Assembly: GCA_964413055.1 (NCBI GenBank)
Contig: CAYPRB010000007.1
Span: 1 to 64,000 of the forward strand
DNA length: 64,000 bases
Direction: 5' to 3'
DNA from: UBA3102 sp964413055
GTDB lineage: Bacteria > Bacillota > Desulfotomaculia > Desulfotomaculales > Pelotomaculaceae
Shown here: one piece after another, positions 25,076-33,746 of the stretch
Position numbering within the stretch: the first letter of the stretch is position 1
How the letters are laid out: each line of letters opens with the position of its first letter
Position numbers and translations under genes: made by a program
The notes under the pieces: generated by a model
Databases searched by the model: none
What the model was told of the DNA's origin: nothing
Seen by the model: only the letters and a program-made list of their open reading frames with translations

Positions 25076-26359
25076 CTATGAATTAGTCAAGTATCCATCT
25101 TGACTTCGATTTTCTCTTTGCTTCCAACCTAACTTGCGGTAGATTTCCTCGACTTCCGCAACCGTCATACCGGTATTTAAATTTAATATGTGTTCCGTTA
25201 AAATATCTAACGGCAAGTAAATGGAAGAAAATGGATCATCCATGGGACTACCATGCAACAACGGTTTTCCTCCGGACAACCATAAAGGCCAAAAATTATT
25301 GCTGGAAAAAGATAGTTTCTGGTAATACCCGGCATAATGGTTAAAGACCTCTTGCCGTCCGGGACAAAAAATTTTCATGCCGGAATTGGTTAGATCTATG
25401 TCAGCTAATAATTTTAAAGCCGCACCGGCAATTTTTATTAAAACCGAATCGGTTGAAAAATTAACCAAGACTTTATTCAGTAGTTCCGCCAAGCTGATTA
25501 ACGCTTCGCCGGATCTGTTAAATACCGCCGGAGATATACCCAGGCGGATAAGCCTCTCCGCCAGGCCGGACAGTTGCTGCTTCAACAATGTCAACCGGTA
25601 CTTGTCAAGCGCAGCGGCTTCGATGCCGCTTAACAGCTCACTATTTACCGCCATTATTTTTTTGCCCGGAATAAAATTTTGCCCGCAAAGCTTTTTAACC
25701 CACAAACTATAATCATACCCTTCTAGTGGGATAAAGCCGCTTGAGCCTAAAAATATTTTTGCCGCTTTATATCGGGCTAATTCATAAATATTCTCCACCA
25801 GATTCATAGAGCAAGCATCCATTAACAAATAACTGATGCTTTTACCGGTATCATTTAATGCCTTGTGCATGGCCTTTGACATTTGTGGAACCCCCATTAT
25901 CTGCGGCCTGCCGTGGGAAAAATCCACCATCGAACCAATAAAAGCAGCCCCGTGCCCGGATAAGATAACCAGATATTGCTCGGCGGCAACAGCTTTGATT
26001 GCCCAGATTAAAAAATCACTCAGGGACTTTGGACAGGCCAGATTCTGATTCCCCAAATCTTCTACCGGGTCAATTAAACCGCTAAATTTCCCGTTGTGGC
26101 ACCCTGCTTCGCGAAAAAACCTTTTCACCCCCCGCCATTCCCCGCCCCGAAAATGATATTTCAAGCCCGGCCTTAAAACTGCAATTAATTCTCTGGAAGC
26201 ACGACCAAGTTGAACTGCAATACTGGCATCTTCAAATCGGCTGTTTGCAAACAGGGATAAAACCGCGTGGGTAATTTCCGGTTCTAAATCATTGTTGCCG
26301 CAGGCATAAATGAGCACGCCCCACCGGACATTTCTTGAAGTTGATATTACCTTCACCAC
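25076..26359 (-). CDS. Clostripain-family cysteine protease (peptidase C11)
   Basis: The protein has the C11 layout. It starts WGVLIYACGNNDLEPEI, has the catalytic His in LVILSGHGAAFIGS (about residue 135) and the catalytic Cys in LLMDACSMNLVEN (about 185). Clostripains cleave after basic residues and are often secreted. Here no signal peptide is visible, so it may act inside the cell or leave by another route. A pair of GTG codons (26359, 26356) can serve as start after GGGGACAGG. It follows the cysteine-rich gene by 90 bases on the same strand. Confidence 0.88.
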   Translation of the reverse strand: MVKVISTSRNVRWGVLIYACGNNDLEPEITHAVLSLFANSRFEDASIAVQLGRASRELIAVLRPGLKYHFRGGEWRGVKRFFREAGCHNGKFSGLIDPVEDLGNQNLACPKSLSDFLIWAIKAVAAEQYLVILSGHGAAFIGSMVDFSHGRPQIMGVPQMSKAMHKALNDTGKSISYLLMDACSMNLVENIYELARYKAAKIFLGSSGFIPLEGYDYSLWVKKLCGQNFIPGKKIMAVNSELLSGIEAAALDKYRLTLLKQQLSGLAERLIRLGISPAVFNRSGEALISLAELLNKVLVNFSTDSVLIKIAGAALKLLADIDLTNSGMKIFCPGRQEVFNHYAGYYQKLSFSSNNFWPLWLSGGKPLLHGSPMDDPFSSIYLPLDILTEHILNLNTGMTVAEVEEIYRKLGWKQRENRSQDGYLTNS

Positions 26360-26449
26360 CTGTCCCCGGATTTATAAAAACCAAACCGGCCGAAATTTTT
26401 TAAATTAAGGCCGGTCTCAAAGTCCCCTTCAAGAACTTCAGATCTTAAC

Positions 26450-27001
26450 CTATATTCTGAATCCCCTGGCAGGCAAACAAGGCGCGCAGTCCGGCGACGG
26501 TCCCAAAATGCAGGCGCAGCCGTCATTCGGTCCTGCTTTGGTGCCAACACAGATACATGCGGTTTGGTAACATTGGTCCAACGTAAATTGAAAGCAAAAA
26601 TCATCGGTTATGTCCTCGAAATCGGACAAATTATCAAATTTCAGATTGGGTATGTCGGCAAAACAATCCGATGCGGGATCACCGTTGGGCAGGATTTCGA
26701 AGTTCCGGTTTGGTCCGGTTCCGGAAGCCAGGAGCTCAGTACACTGGTTAAGTGCCGGATCAAAGACAAAAATCTGCCATTGCGTAACCGTGGCGTCAAC
26801 ACAAAACTGAACATTGAAATGACTCAGTTCTGCGCCGGCAAGCCTCCTGACCTTGTAAAGCCAGGTTCTGCCGTTATCAAACGGCCCTTCCGCAATAATC
26901 TGAAAGCTTACACCATTAAAACATACGGTTATTGAAGATTGACAATCCTGGACGGAAGGACAATCACAATTCAGGGAAACACATTTTTGTTTATTATGCA
27001 T
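26450..27001 (-). CDS. Cysteine-rich protein, probably extracellular or spore-associated
   Basis: This 183-residue protein has about 18 cysteines, clustered at both ends (CVSLNCDCPSVQDC at the start and CICVGTKAG...CACILGPSPDCAPC near the end). The middle is beta-rich: WLYKVRRLAGAELSHFNVQFC resembles cell-surface domains that contain the phrase LSH(W/F). There is no clear signal peptide. AAGGTGG lies before the ATG. It is followed by the C11 protease gene in the same direction, possibly one operon. No function is assigned. Confidence 0.6.
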   Translation of the reverse strand: MHNKQKCVSLNCDCPSVQDCQSSITVCFNGVSFQIIAEGPFDNGRTWLYKVRRLAGAELSHFNVQFCVDATVTQWQIFVFDPALNQCTELLASGTGPNRNFEILPNGDPASDCFADIPNLKFDNLSDFEDITDDFCFQFTLDQCYQTACICVGTKAGPNDGCACILGPSPDCAPCLPARGFRI

Positions 27002-27028
27002 TTATAACCCACCACCTTAAGTATTTGA

Positions 27029-27283
27029 TTATTCTCCGGCTTTACCAGCGGGATATTTTTCTATGACAATATCAAGTTTATTTAATTGTTTCCGGTCATT
27101 AAATAAAATTTTATTAGGTTCAACAGGCATAGAATGTATTCCGTCAGTTTTATTTACCTTTATTATATTTGCTTCGTAATAATTTTTCATTTCTTCTTCA
27201 ACTGCTTTATCGGTAATCAAATCCGGGTCATCTTCTTTTCTTGATTGCGACTTATTAAAGAGCCCCGGAATAATTTTTATCAA
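27029..27283 (-). CDS. Small hypothetical protein, possibly with an N-terminal membrane segment
   Basis: From the TTG at 27283 the frame encodes 84 charged residues (NKSQSRKEDDPDL ... KYPAGKAGE). Upstream the frame stays open for 27 codons and encodes a hydrophobic run, VPIIIILVLASVIFIGLI, that looks like a membrane anchor. No ATG, GTG or TTG was found before that run, so either a rare start is used or the frame is damaged. It lies 27 bases upstream of the cysteine-rich gene. No family was recognised. Confidence 0.4.
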   Translation of the reverse strand: MIKIIPGLFNKSQSRKEDDPDLITDKAVEEEMKNYYEANIIKVNKTDGIHSMPVEPNKILFNDRKQLNKLDIVIEKYPAGKAGE

Positions 27284-27446
27284 TCCTATAAAAATTACGC
27301 TTGCTAAAACTAAAATTATAATAATGGGTACTGTTGCATTATGACTTTATTACCCAACATATGGTAAAATTTTGTGCAATTCACCTTACTTTTATAAAAG
27401 TGTGGTAAAATAAATACAATTTTACGGTACGAAAGGATTTTTTTAT

Positions 27447-27974
27447 ATGAAAAATAAAAAACATAACCCGGTCTTGCCGGAATTACACCGGTGTGAATTT
27501 TTCCTGGACCTGATGGAAGACATGGCGAAACGCTGGCTGGCACACGACGGCCTTTGGTTCCAGGCAGTGGAAAAAGAATACGGCATGGATGCGGCAATAA
27601 AAATGGATGTGATGGCCTGGGAGGTATTCTCGCCACTAGAGGCGGAAAGAATCAAAAAATTTCTCAAACTGCCCCGCAACGGCGGTATTCCGGCCTTGAA
27701 AAAGGCGTTATGGCTGCGGCTTTACGCCTTCGTAAACCAGCAGGAAATTATTGACACCGGTGAAAATAAAATAGTCTTCAGAATGAACGACTGCCGGGTC
27801 CAGGCCGCCAGAAAAAGAAAAAATTTGCCGGACTTCCCCTGTAAACCGGTGGGACTGGTGGAATATACCCGGTTTGCGGAAACCATCGATCCGCGCATTA
27901 AGACCAGGTGCGTGGCCTGCCCGCCGGACGAACACCCGCCGGAGTATTACTGCGCCTGGGAATTTTGGATCTAA
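27447..27974 (+). CDS. Conserved hypothetical protein (DUF6125-like)
   Basis: The 175-residue protein begins with a helical part (LHRCEFFLDLMEDMAKRWLAHDGLWFQAVEKEYG). It ends with cysteines and aromatic residues (RIKTRCVACPPDEHPPEYYCAWEF), suggesting a metal or ligand site. The style resembles the DUF6125 proteins of anaerobic bacteria; this assignment is from memory and tentative. GAAAGG lies upstream of the ATG. It stands alone between the divergent 84-residue gene and the RNase P RNA. Confidence 0.55.
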   Translation: MKNKKHNPVLPELHRCEFFLDLMEDMAKRWLAHDGLWFQAVEKEYGMDAAIKMDVMAWEVFSPLEAERIKKFLKLPRNGGIPALKKALWLRLYAFVNQQEIIDTGENKIVFRMNDCRVQAARKRKNLPDFPCKPVGLVEYTRFAETIDPRIKTRCVACPPDEHPPEYYCAWEFWI

Positions 27975-27996
27975 AGAAGGTGTAAGAAAGTGGCTA

Positions 27997-28047
27997 CAAA
28001 AACAATATGGCCCGGTGAGTGGGATATAACTCCACTCAATGAGCCAT
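27997..28047 (-). terminator. Possible second terminator downstream of rnpB
   Basis: On the minus strand ATGGC/GCCAT and GAGTGG/CCACTC form a stepped hairpin (28007-28047) followed by ATTGTTTTTG. It lies beyond a seven-base T-run (28079-28073) that directly follows the RNase P RNA 3' end, so it may be a back-up terminator. Confidence 0.4.
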
Positions 28048-28085
28048 AACGGACATGGTAATTCACAACCATAAAAAAAGGTGCC

Positions 28086-28484
28086 GTGAGCAAATCGTAA
28101 GCCGAGTTCTGTCGTGGATGATCATCTATCTGGGACACCGGTCGCCCGGTGCCTCTAGCGACCTAACCCGGGAACAGGACGGGCCGCCCCCTTGTTCCCC
28201 TATTCGGTCTTGCTCCAGGTGGGGTTTACCTAGCCGGCCGGTCACCCGGCCGCTGGTGCGCTCTTACCGCACCGTTCCATCCTTACCCGGCACTCAACGG
28301 AGTATATTTATCAATCCCGTTATAGGCACATAACATACTCCATTGAGTGCCGGGCGGTCTGCATTTCTGTGGCACTTTCCTTAGGGTCGCCCCCACTGGG
28401 TGTTACCCAGCACCCTGCCCTGCGGAGCTCGGACTTTCCTCAGGAGCCGTATCTCCGGCTCCCGCGACCACCTGATTTACTCAC
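28086..28484 (-). ncRNA. rnpB: RNase P RNA (bacterial class A type)
   Basis: On the minus strand the ~399-base element begins GTGAGTAAATCAGGTGGTCG and has the conserved core GAGGAAAGTCCGAGCTC, then GGTAACACCCAG, GTAAACCCCACC, GAACAAGGG and the closing CAGAACTCGGCTTACG. The ends GTGAGTAAATC and GATTTGCTCAC pair as P1 (one G-U), which fixes the limits. A run of seven T follows the 3' end. RNase P RNA removes tRNA 5' leaders. Confidence 0.95.
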
Positions 28485-28569
28485 TTTATTTCCTTGTGTA
28501 ATAGCATTATATCATAAGAACCGTAAAATATTCAACCGGAGCGCTGTCCCGGGACGTGACGGCGCAGCA

Positions 28570-29280
28570 TTACTTCTCCCAGTAAAGCATTCTGCCGCAG
28601 TTATTACAGAACACCGGACCCTTACCCTGTTTTAAAAACCTCAGGTCGTCAAATGAAACCCCCACCTGGCAGCCCCGGCAGATTCCTTTGACCACCCTGG
28701 CGAGCGGGTTTTCCATCTTCTTTTTCATAACCTGGTATTTCTCCCAAAGCTCATCATCTAATTTATCCACCAACTTTTCCCATTCGGTTGTATTTTGCGC
28801 CAGCAGCTGCTCGATTTTTTTCCGGTCAGCCAGTTTTTCATCCTGCATCCGGCGGTAAATGCTGATTTTTTCTTCAAGCCGGCTGCTTATCTCTTCCAGG
28901 TTGGATGAAAGTAGTTCCTGTTCTTCCATCAAATTCAACATTTCATCCTCTTCCTGTTTAATTTTTTCCTTTAAAATGTCTATTTTTTTACTGGTAGAAT
29001 TAAGTTCTTTTACGTTGGTCATATCTCCACCGTATAATTTCCGGTCGAGACTAGCCAACTTTTCTCCGGCGGCATTAATTTCCATTTCCTTGTTTTTTAA
29101 ATTCCTTTTTAATACAGCAAATTTTTCCTTTAATTTGTCGTATGCAACACGCTCCCCGTCGAGCTCTTTTTTAAGGGCTTGTAAATCTTGCGGCGCCTTG
29201 GTTTCAAACAATTTCTGTTTAAGTCTCCGGTTCTTATCTTCCAGATTTTGAATTACCCACAACGGTTTTAATTCCGGCAT
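28570..29280 (-). CDS. Coiled-coil zinc-ribbon protein (DUF164/zf-RING_7 family)
   Basis: Residues 10-185 are an almost continuous coiled coil rich in Lys, Glu and Leu. The C-terminal ~45 residues form a C4 zinc ribbon: CRGCQVGV and CNNCGRMLYW. This architecture occurs in a widespread family usually found next to nif3/yqfO, as here (53 bases downstream of the nif3 gene). Its role is unknown; a nucleic-acid or protein-scaffold role is often supposed. Confidence 0.88.
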   Translation of the reverse strand: MPELKPLWVIQNLEDKNRRLKQKLFETKAPQDLQALKKELDGERVAYDKLKEKFAVLKRNLKNKEMEINAAGEKLASLDRKLYGGDMTNVKELNSTSKKIDILKEKIKQEEDEMLNLMEEQELLSSNLEEISSRLEEKISIYRRMQDEKLADRKKIEQLLAQNTTEWEKLVDKLDDELWEKYQVMKKKMENPLARVVKGICRGCQVGVSFDDLRFLKQGKGPVFCNNCGRMLYWEK

Positions 29281-29333
29281 AATTAGTCTCCCTTAATCAA
29301 AAATAATAAAAGGATAGGAATATCTTCCTATCC

Positions 29334-30452
29334 TTAAAAGTACGTGAAAGGGTCGGTATTAATTTGAGATAATAATATTTCCACCGTCATTCCGGCTGCT
29401 TGGCAACGTTCGGCTAAATAACCGCGGAGCACCGGCATAACAACCATCTCCGTACCGTAATGCCCCGCGTCGATAAACTTAATTCCGGCGGCAAGCATAT
29501 CCTGGGCGGTATGGTACTTGACATCCCCGGTGACCAAAACATCCGCCCCGGCTTTCAACGCCTCCGGCCACAGGTTCGCTCCGGAACCGCCGCATACGGC
29601 AATTCTTTGCACCTTGCTCCCCGGGTCTCCTCCCAGGCGCACAGCAGGGAGACCCAATCTTTCCTTAACCTTGGCCGCAAACTCCCGCAAAATAACCGGC
29701 TGCGGAAGACCGCCCACCATGCCCGGTCCATAAACCGGACCCCCGTTCTCCAGGGGGTACAGGTCGTACGCGGCTTCCTCATAGGGGTGGGCCTCCTGCA
29801 TGGCCCGGAGCACCGCGCCTGATTTACCGGAGGGAACTATGGTTTCCAGTTTATATTCCTCCACCCGCTCGAGTTCACCGGTTCTACCGATATAGGGATT
29901 GGTACCTTCCAGCGGCTTAAAGGTTCCGGTGCCGGAAGACATAAAAGTGCAATGGCTGTAGTTGCCGGTCCAGCCGGCTCCCGCCCCCGACAATGCCCGG
30001 CGGACCTCTTCAACGTGACCGGCAGGCACAAACACCGCCAGTTTCAGGTACCGCTCCCGGCCGGCGGGAGACATCACCGCTACATCTTTTAAGCCCAGTA
30101 TATCCGCAAGCACCGTGTTTACGCCACCGGCCGCATAATCCAGGTTGGTGTGGGCCGAATAAACAGCAATTTCATTCTGCAACAGGTAGCTTACCAGTTC
30201 CCCGTCCGGGCGGTCCAGCCTGACGGAACGGAGCGGTTTCATAAACAAGGGGTGGTGGCTGATGATCAGTCCGGCACCGAGCTTACCGGCCTCTGCGGCC
30301 ACATCGATATTGACATCCAGGGCCAGCATTACCCGGTTCACCACAGACCGGGGGTCACCCACCTGCAGGCCGGGGTTATCCCAACTCTCGGCCAGGCGGC
30401 GCGGCGCCAATTCCTCGACCAGTTTAAATATCTCCCCGCACTTTACCGGCAT
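29334..30452 (-). CDS. yqfO: Nif3-like dinuclear metal protein (YqfO)
   Basis: The 372-residue protein has the NIF3 metal motifs LIISHHPLFMKPL (about residue 63) and SAHTNLDYAAGG (about 100). A middle CutA/PII-like insertion domain (residues 125-235, LKLAVFVPAGHVEEVRRAL ... EEAAYDLYPLEN) is typical of the Firmicute YqfO form, and the second half is closed by DAGHYGTE near the end. The family is hexameric; its exact activity is not settled. It overlaps the trmK end by 29 bases. Confidence 0.93.
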   Translation of the reverse strand: MPVKCGEIFKLVEELAPRRLAESWDNPGLQVGDPRSVVNRVMLALDVNIDVAAEAGKLGAGLIISHHPLFMKPLRSVRLDRPDGELVSYLLQNEIAVYSAHTNLDYAAGGVNTVLADILGLKDVAVMSPAGRERYLKLAVFVPAGHVEEVRRALSGAGAGWTGNYSHCTFMSSGTGTFKPLEGTNPYIGRTGELERVEEYKLETIVPSGKSGAVLRAMQEAHPYEEAAYDLYPLENGGPVYGPGMVGGLPQPVILREFAAKVKERLGLPAVRLGGDPGSKVQRIAVCGGSGANLWPEALKAGADVLVTGDVKYHTAQDMLAAGIKFIDAGHYGTEMVVMPVLRGYLAERCQAAGMTVEILLSQINTDPFTYF

Positions 30453-31134
30453 TCCGCCACACCTCCTTAATCCGCTCCAGCCTTGCTTTTAATGCCCCCG
30501 CCCGTTCCCGCGCCGCCCCGCTCCGCGCGGCGGCCAAGCCGTTCAGCGCCCGCTCGTACTTTTCAACAATACCTTGCAAATAAACATCCATCAGGGGATC
30601 TTTTTTTTCCAAAAGTCTCGGCCCCAGTTCCAGCAGGCAGGAATCCTCCGTTTTTTCCCGTCCGGGTTCGGCTGCCACCACAACATAAATCCGGCCGTCT
30701 TCCTGCAACAAATGCTCATCGCTGATCCGCCAGCCGTTGGACGCCAGCCAGGTCCTGAGGTCCCCCGGGTCGGCCATCGGCTGCAGCACAAGCTTTTGCA
30801 CCGTTTTTAAAACTTCCGGCGAGGCGGCCAGGATCTCCCGGATAGTATTGCCTCCTATACCAGCCAGCACCAATACGTCAGCCTCGCCCGGCTGCAATAC
30901 TTTCAACCCGTAACCCAGGCGCAGGTCGATTTTACTCCCCAGTCCGCGTTCCTCTACTTTGCTTACCGCCGACCGGAACGGCCCCGGATTTAAATCAGTG
31001 GCAATCACCCCGTGGCAAATACCCTTTTCCACCAGATAGACCGGCAAATAAGCGTGGTCGGTACCTATATCGGCAACCACACTGCCCGCCGGCACCTGAA
31101 GTGCAAGCACGGCCAGGCGTTTTGCCAGTTCCAT
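30424..31134 (-). CDS. trmK: tRNA (adenine(22)-N1)-methyltransferase
   Basis: TrmK methylates A22 in tRNA. The protein starts MELAKRLAVLALQVPAGSVV and has the SAM-binding motif VADIGTDHAYLPVYLV (about residues 20-35), followed by DVLVLAGIGGNTIREIL (about 85), the family signature. The 236 residues fit YqfN/TrmK of Firmicutes. It is the first gene of a trmK-yqfO-zinc ribbon set, the order normally found downstream of rpoD in this group; here tRNA and YedE genes intervene. Confidence 0.93.
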   Translation of the reverse strand: MELAKRLAVLALQVPAGSVVADIGTDHAYLPVYLVEKGICHGVIATDLNPGPFRSAVSKVEERGLGSKIDLRLGYGLKVLQPGEADVLVLAGIGGNTIREILAASPEVLKTVQKLVLQPMADPGDLRTWLASNGWRISDEHLLQEDGRIYVVVAAEPGREKTEDSCLLELGPRLLEKKDPLMDVYLQGIVEKYERALNGLAAARSGAARERAGALKARLERIKEVWRNAGKVRGDI

Positions 31135-31369
31135 GGGTAATCCTCCGCAACATTTCAGTTTTGATCAAGTATAAACCATTTTCATTCAAAAAACAAACCG
31201 TAAACAAGGCGGTCTATAAATGTATTATTCAATAACTTTATTACTTAACTCACCAGGCATAAAAATATTAAATTGATATTATAAAGGATTATTGTGATAA
31301 ATGCAGAATTAGTAACTGTCTGTCAAGTGGCATAAAAAATCTAATTTTTTTCAAGAAAGGATGATCATT

Positions 31370-32461
31370 ATGAATCAAAAAGCCTTAATAATCCTTGCCG
31401 GTGCGGTGGTCGGATTATTAGGAGTAATTCTGATGGTACTGGGCAACCCGGCCAACATGGGTTTGTGCATTGCCTGTTTTTTGAGGGACATAGCAGGCGG
31501 TCTCGGTCTGCACCAGTCCGGCGTTGTTCAGTATCTACGCCCTGAAATCCTGGGCCTGGTATTGGGAGCATTTCTTGCAGCCGCTTTTAAAAAGGATTTC
31601 CGGGCCACTGGTGGTTCAAACACACTGCTCAGGTTTATCCTGGCCTTTTTTGCCATGGTCGGCATGCTGATTTTCCTGGGCTGTCCCCTGCGGGCAATCT
31701 TGCGCCTCGCGGGCGGCGACTTAAATGCCCTTGCCGGATTGGCGGGCCTGGTAGCGGGGGTGGCAGCGGGAATATTCTTTTTACAAAAGGGTTTCACCCT
31801 CGGCAGGGCCGTGGTCCAAAACAAATCCAACGGCTATATCTTCCCGGTGATAATACTGGTGGTGCTGGTCCTGTTACTGCTAAAACCGGCCTTTATCTTC
31901 TTCAGTGAAAACGGACCCGGCTCCATGCACGCGCCGTTGGCCGTATCGCTCGCCGCCGGCCTGCTGGTGGGTGTACTGGCGCAGCGCTCCCGCCTGTGCC
32001 TGGTCGGAGGAGTCAGAGATTTTATTATTTTCAGGGATACTTATCTTTTATATGGATTTTTAGTTATCCTGGTAGTGGCCCTTGCCGGCAACCTAATCCT
32101 CGGCAATTTCAACCCGGGATTCGCCAACCAACCCATTGCCCACAGCGCGACATTGTGGAACTTTTTAGGCATGACGCTCGGCGGGTTTGCTTCGGTGCTG
32201 CTGGGAGGATGCCCTTTAAGACAACTGGTTTCGGCCGCGGAAGGTAACATGGATTCTGCGATTACCGTAGCGGGCCTGATTGCCGGAGCAGCTTTAGCCC
32301 ATAATTTCGGCCTGGCGGCCAGCCCCAATGGAGTGCCCGCAGCGGGCCAGGTAGCCTTGTTCATCGGCTTTGCCGTGGTATTGTCAATAGCAATAATCAA
32401 CAGTAAATTATTATTTAAAAAACAGGAGGTGGTCACCGGTGGCAGAAGTCAAGGATGCTAG
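31370..32461 (+). CDS. yedE: YedE-family putative selenium/sulfur transporter
   Basis: The protein has about ten hydrophobic segments in two repeats, each with a conserved cysteine loop: NPANMGLCIACFLRDIAGG and IFLGCPLRAILRLAGG in the first half, SRLCLVGGVRDF and LLGGCPLRQLVSAAEG in the second. This is the YeeE/YedE fold, members of which carry thiosulfate or are linked to selenium metabolism. AAAGG favours the ATG at 31370 over that at 31361. It overlaps a TusA-like gene by 23 bases, so the two act together. Confidence 0.9.
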   Translation: MNQKALIILAGAVVGLLGVILMVLGNPANMGLCIACFLRDIAGGLGLHQSGVVQYLRPEILGLVLGAFLAAAFKKDFRATGGSNTLLRFILAFFAMVGMLIFLGCPLRAILRLAGGDLNALAGLAGLVAGVAAGIFFLQKGFTLGRAVVQNKSNGYIFPVIILVVLVLLLLKPAFIFFSENGPGSMHAPLAVSLAAGLLVGVLAQRSRLCLVGGVRDFIIFRDTYLLYGFLVILVVALAGNLILGNFNPGFANQPIAHSATLWNFLGMTLGGFASVLLGGCPLRQLVSAAEGNMDSAITVAGLIAGAALAHNFGLAASPNGVPAAGQVALFIGFAVVLSIAIINSKLLFKKQEVVTGGRSQGC

Positions 32462-32654
32462 AGGACTCCTCTGTCCTGAACCGGTCTTAATAACTAAAAA
32501 GGAAATGGATCTTCCGGGGAACAGTACCTTTCAGGTGCTGGTCGACTCCGAAGCAGCGAAAAACAACATTACCCGGCTTGCCGACAAAATGAAATGGCAG
32601 GTATCGGCCGAACGAAACGGGGAAGAATACCTGCTGACCTTGATAAAAAAATAA
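32439..32654 (+). CDS. TusA/YedF N-domain sulfur carrier protein
   Basis: The 71-residue protein starts AEVKDARGLLCPEPVLITKK, where Cys in LCPEP is the sulfur-carrying residue of the TusA (SirA) family. YedF proteins that accompany YedE usually have an added DsrE-like C-terminal domain, which is missing here. GTG start with GGAGGTGG inside the end of yedE; the overlap implies translational coupling. It probably receives sulfur or selenium handled by YedE. Confidence 0.9.
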   Translation: MAEVKDARGLLCPEPVLITKKEMDLPGNSTFQVLVDSEAAKNNITRLADKMKWQVSAERNGEEYLLTLIKK

Positions 32655-32740
32655 ATGTCCGCCACGTGATTAACGTAATAATCAAAACCGTGTTTGCCAT
32701 ACTAAAATACAACTCTAAAGTATAGGGAGCAGATGCAGTA

Positions 32741-32890
32741 ATGAAAAAAGCCAAAAAAAAGCGGCAGGAACCGGTCTATGCCGCCGGTAATGAAGATCTG
32801 CTAAAGAAGAAGGCAAGTAAAAAAAACCGGGAAAAGGGTAATTACACCAAAGTTACCACGTTATCTTATGATGAAGTCGATACCAGCTGA
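32741..32890 (+). CDS. Small lysine-rich protein (49 residues)
   Basis: This ORF starts MKKAKKKRQEPVYAAGNED and ends VTTLSYDEVDTS. The first 35 residues are very basic (about 14 lysines), the tail is acidic. AGGGAG precedes the ATG by about 11 bases. It follows the TusA-like gene by 86 bases in the same direction and may belong to that operon or be a small nucleic-acid binding protein. No homologue was recognised. Confidence 0.45.
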   Translation: MKKAKKKRQEPVYAAGNEDLLKKKASKKNREKGNYTKVTTLSYDEVDTS

Positions 32891-33026
32891 ATTGACACCG
32901 GATGAGAAGTGAAAAACCCACCCTGTTTAATTATTATCCTTAAAAAACGACATTATTATATAAAGGAATTTTCTCCATTTTATAGAAGAAATGTTTTTAA
33001 AACCATGCCCCGGGGGGTGGGGATGT

Positions 33027-33515
33027 ATGGAAATAGGCGCAGTGTTACGGCAGGCACGAAAAGCAAAGGCATTGACGCTGGAAGAAGTGTCCCGCACCAC
33101 TAAAATTCAGCGCCGATACCTCGATGCGCTGGAAAATGAGCAATACGCTATCCTCCCCGAAAAAATTTATGTCCGGTATTACTTAAATACTTACGCCCGC
33201 TTTTTAGGTTTAAACGCCGCAGAATTGCTCCAGGCATTTGACCGGAATTATCGCCCGCAGGCAAACAATGAAACTCAAAAGCCGGCAGAACGTGTACTGT
33301 CGCGGAAAACTGCCGGCCGGACACGCAAAGTTGCCTTCCGTACCCGGCTGGCCTCCAGCCGGGATGCCTACCTGATGGCAAACGTACGCAATACAATGGC
33401 CGCTAAAAAAAAACCGCCGTGGTGGATGCAGCCGGTGAACCGGCTTAAAACAATGGTCCGCAGCCGGTCTGCAGCCAAGGATGGCCGCGAAAACCTGAAC
33501 CGCAACGAGATATGA
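33027..33515 (+). CDS. RodZ-like helix-turn-helix protein without membrane domain
   Basis: Residues 1-70 form an HTH_25 (RodZ N-terminal) domain: IGAVLRQARKAKALTLEEV, KIQRRYLDALENEQY, PEKIYVRYYLNTYARFLGL. The remaining ~90 residues are basic and unstructured (RKTAGRTRKVAFRTR; KKPPWWMQPVN) with no membrane helix, unlike RodZ. ATG at 33027 follows GGGGTGGGG; the longer frame from 32991 lacks support. A terminator follows at once, then the tRNA cluster on the other strand. Confidence 0.8.
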   Translation: MEIGAVLRQARKAKALTLEEVSRTTKIQRRYLDALENEQYAILPEKIYVRYYLNTYARFLGLNAAELLQAFDRNYRPQANNETQKPAERVLSRKTAGRTRKVAFRTRLASSRDAYLMANVRNTMAAKKKPPWWMQPVNRLKTMVRSRSAAKDGRENLNRNEI

Positions 33516-33538
33516 GTTGAAGTGTGCCCGAAAAAAAA

Positions 33539-33575
33539 CCAGCGCCAGGAATAATCCGGCGCTGAATTTTTTTAT
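33539..33575 (+). terminator. Rho-independent terminator of the HTH gene
   Basis: CAGCGCC (33540-33546) and GGCGCTG (33558-33564) form a strong stem followed by AATTTTTTTATT. A run of eight A on the left side lets it also stop the minus-strand tRNA transcript. Confidence 0.88.
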
Positions 33576-33651
33576 TGGTGGGAGCAACAGGGCTCGAACC
33601 TGTGACCTCCTGCTTGTAAGGCAGGCGCTCTCCCAGCTGAGCTATGCTCCC
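33576..33651 (-). tRNA. tRNA-Val (anticodon TAC)
   Basis: On the minus strand the 76-base gene begins GGGAGCATAGCTCAGCTGGG, has the anticodon loop CTTACAA between CCTGC/GCAGG arms, a GGTTCGAGCC T-arm, and an encoded CCA end. It is the last gene of the Asn-CAT-Glu-Val cluster. Confidence 0.96.
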
Positions 33652-33657
33652 GGAAAT

Positions 33658-33733
33658 TGGTGACCCCTACGGGATTCGAACCCGTGTTACCGCCGTGAAA
33701 GGGCGGTGTCTTAAACCGCTTGACCAAGGGGCC
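33658..33733 (-). tRNA. tRNA-Glu (anticodon TTC)
   Basis: On the minus strand the 76-base gene begins GGCCCCTTGGTCAAGCGGTT, has the anticodon loop CTTTCAC between CCGCC/GGCGG arms, a GGTTCGAATC T-arm and an encoded CCA. All arms pair well. Confidence 0.96.
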
Positions 33734-33746
33734 TTTTGATAGTCTT

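Noticed and set aside
28055..28635. Two plus-strand frames over rnpB
   Set aside because: They lie opposite the RNase P RNA gene and have no coding signals.
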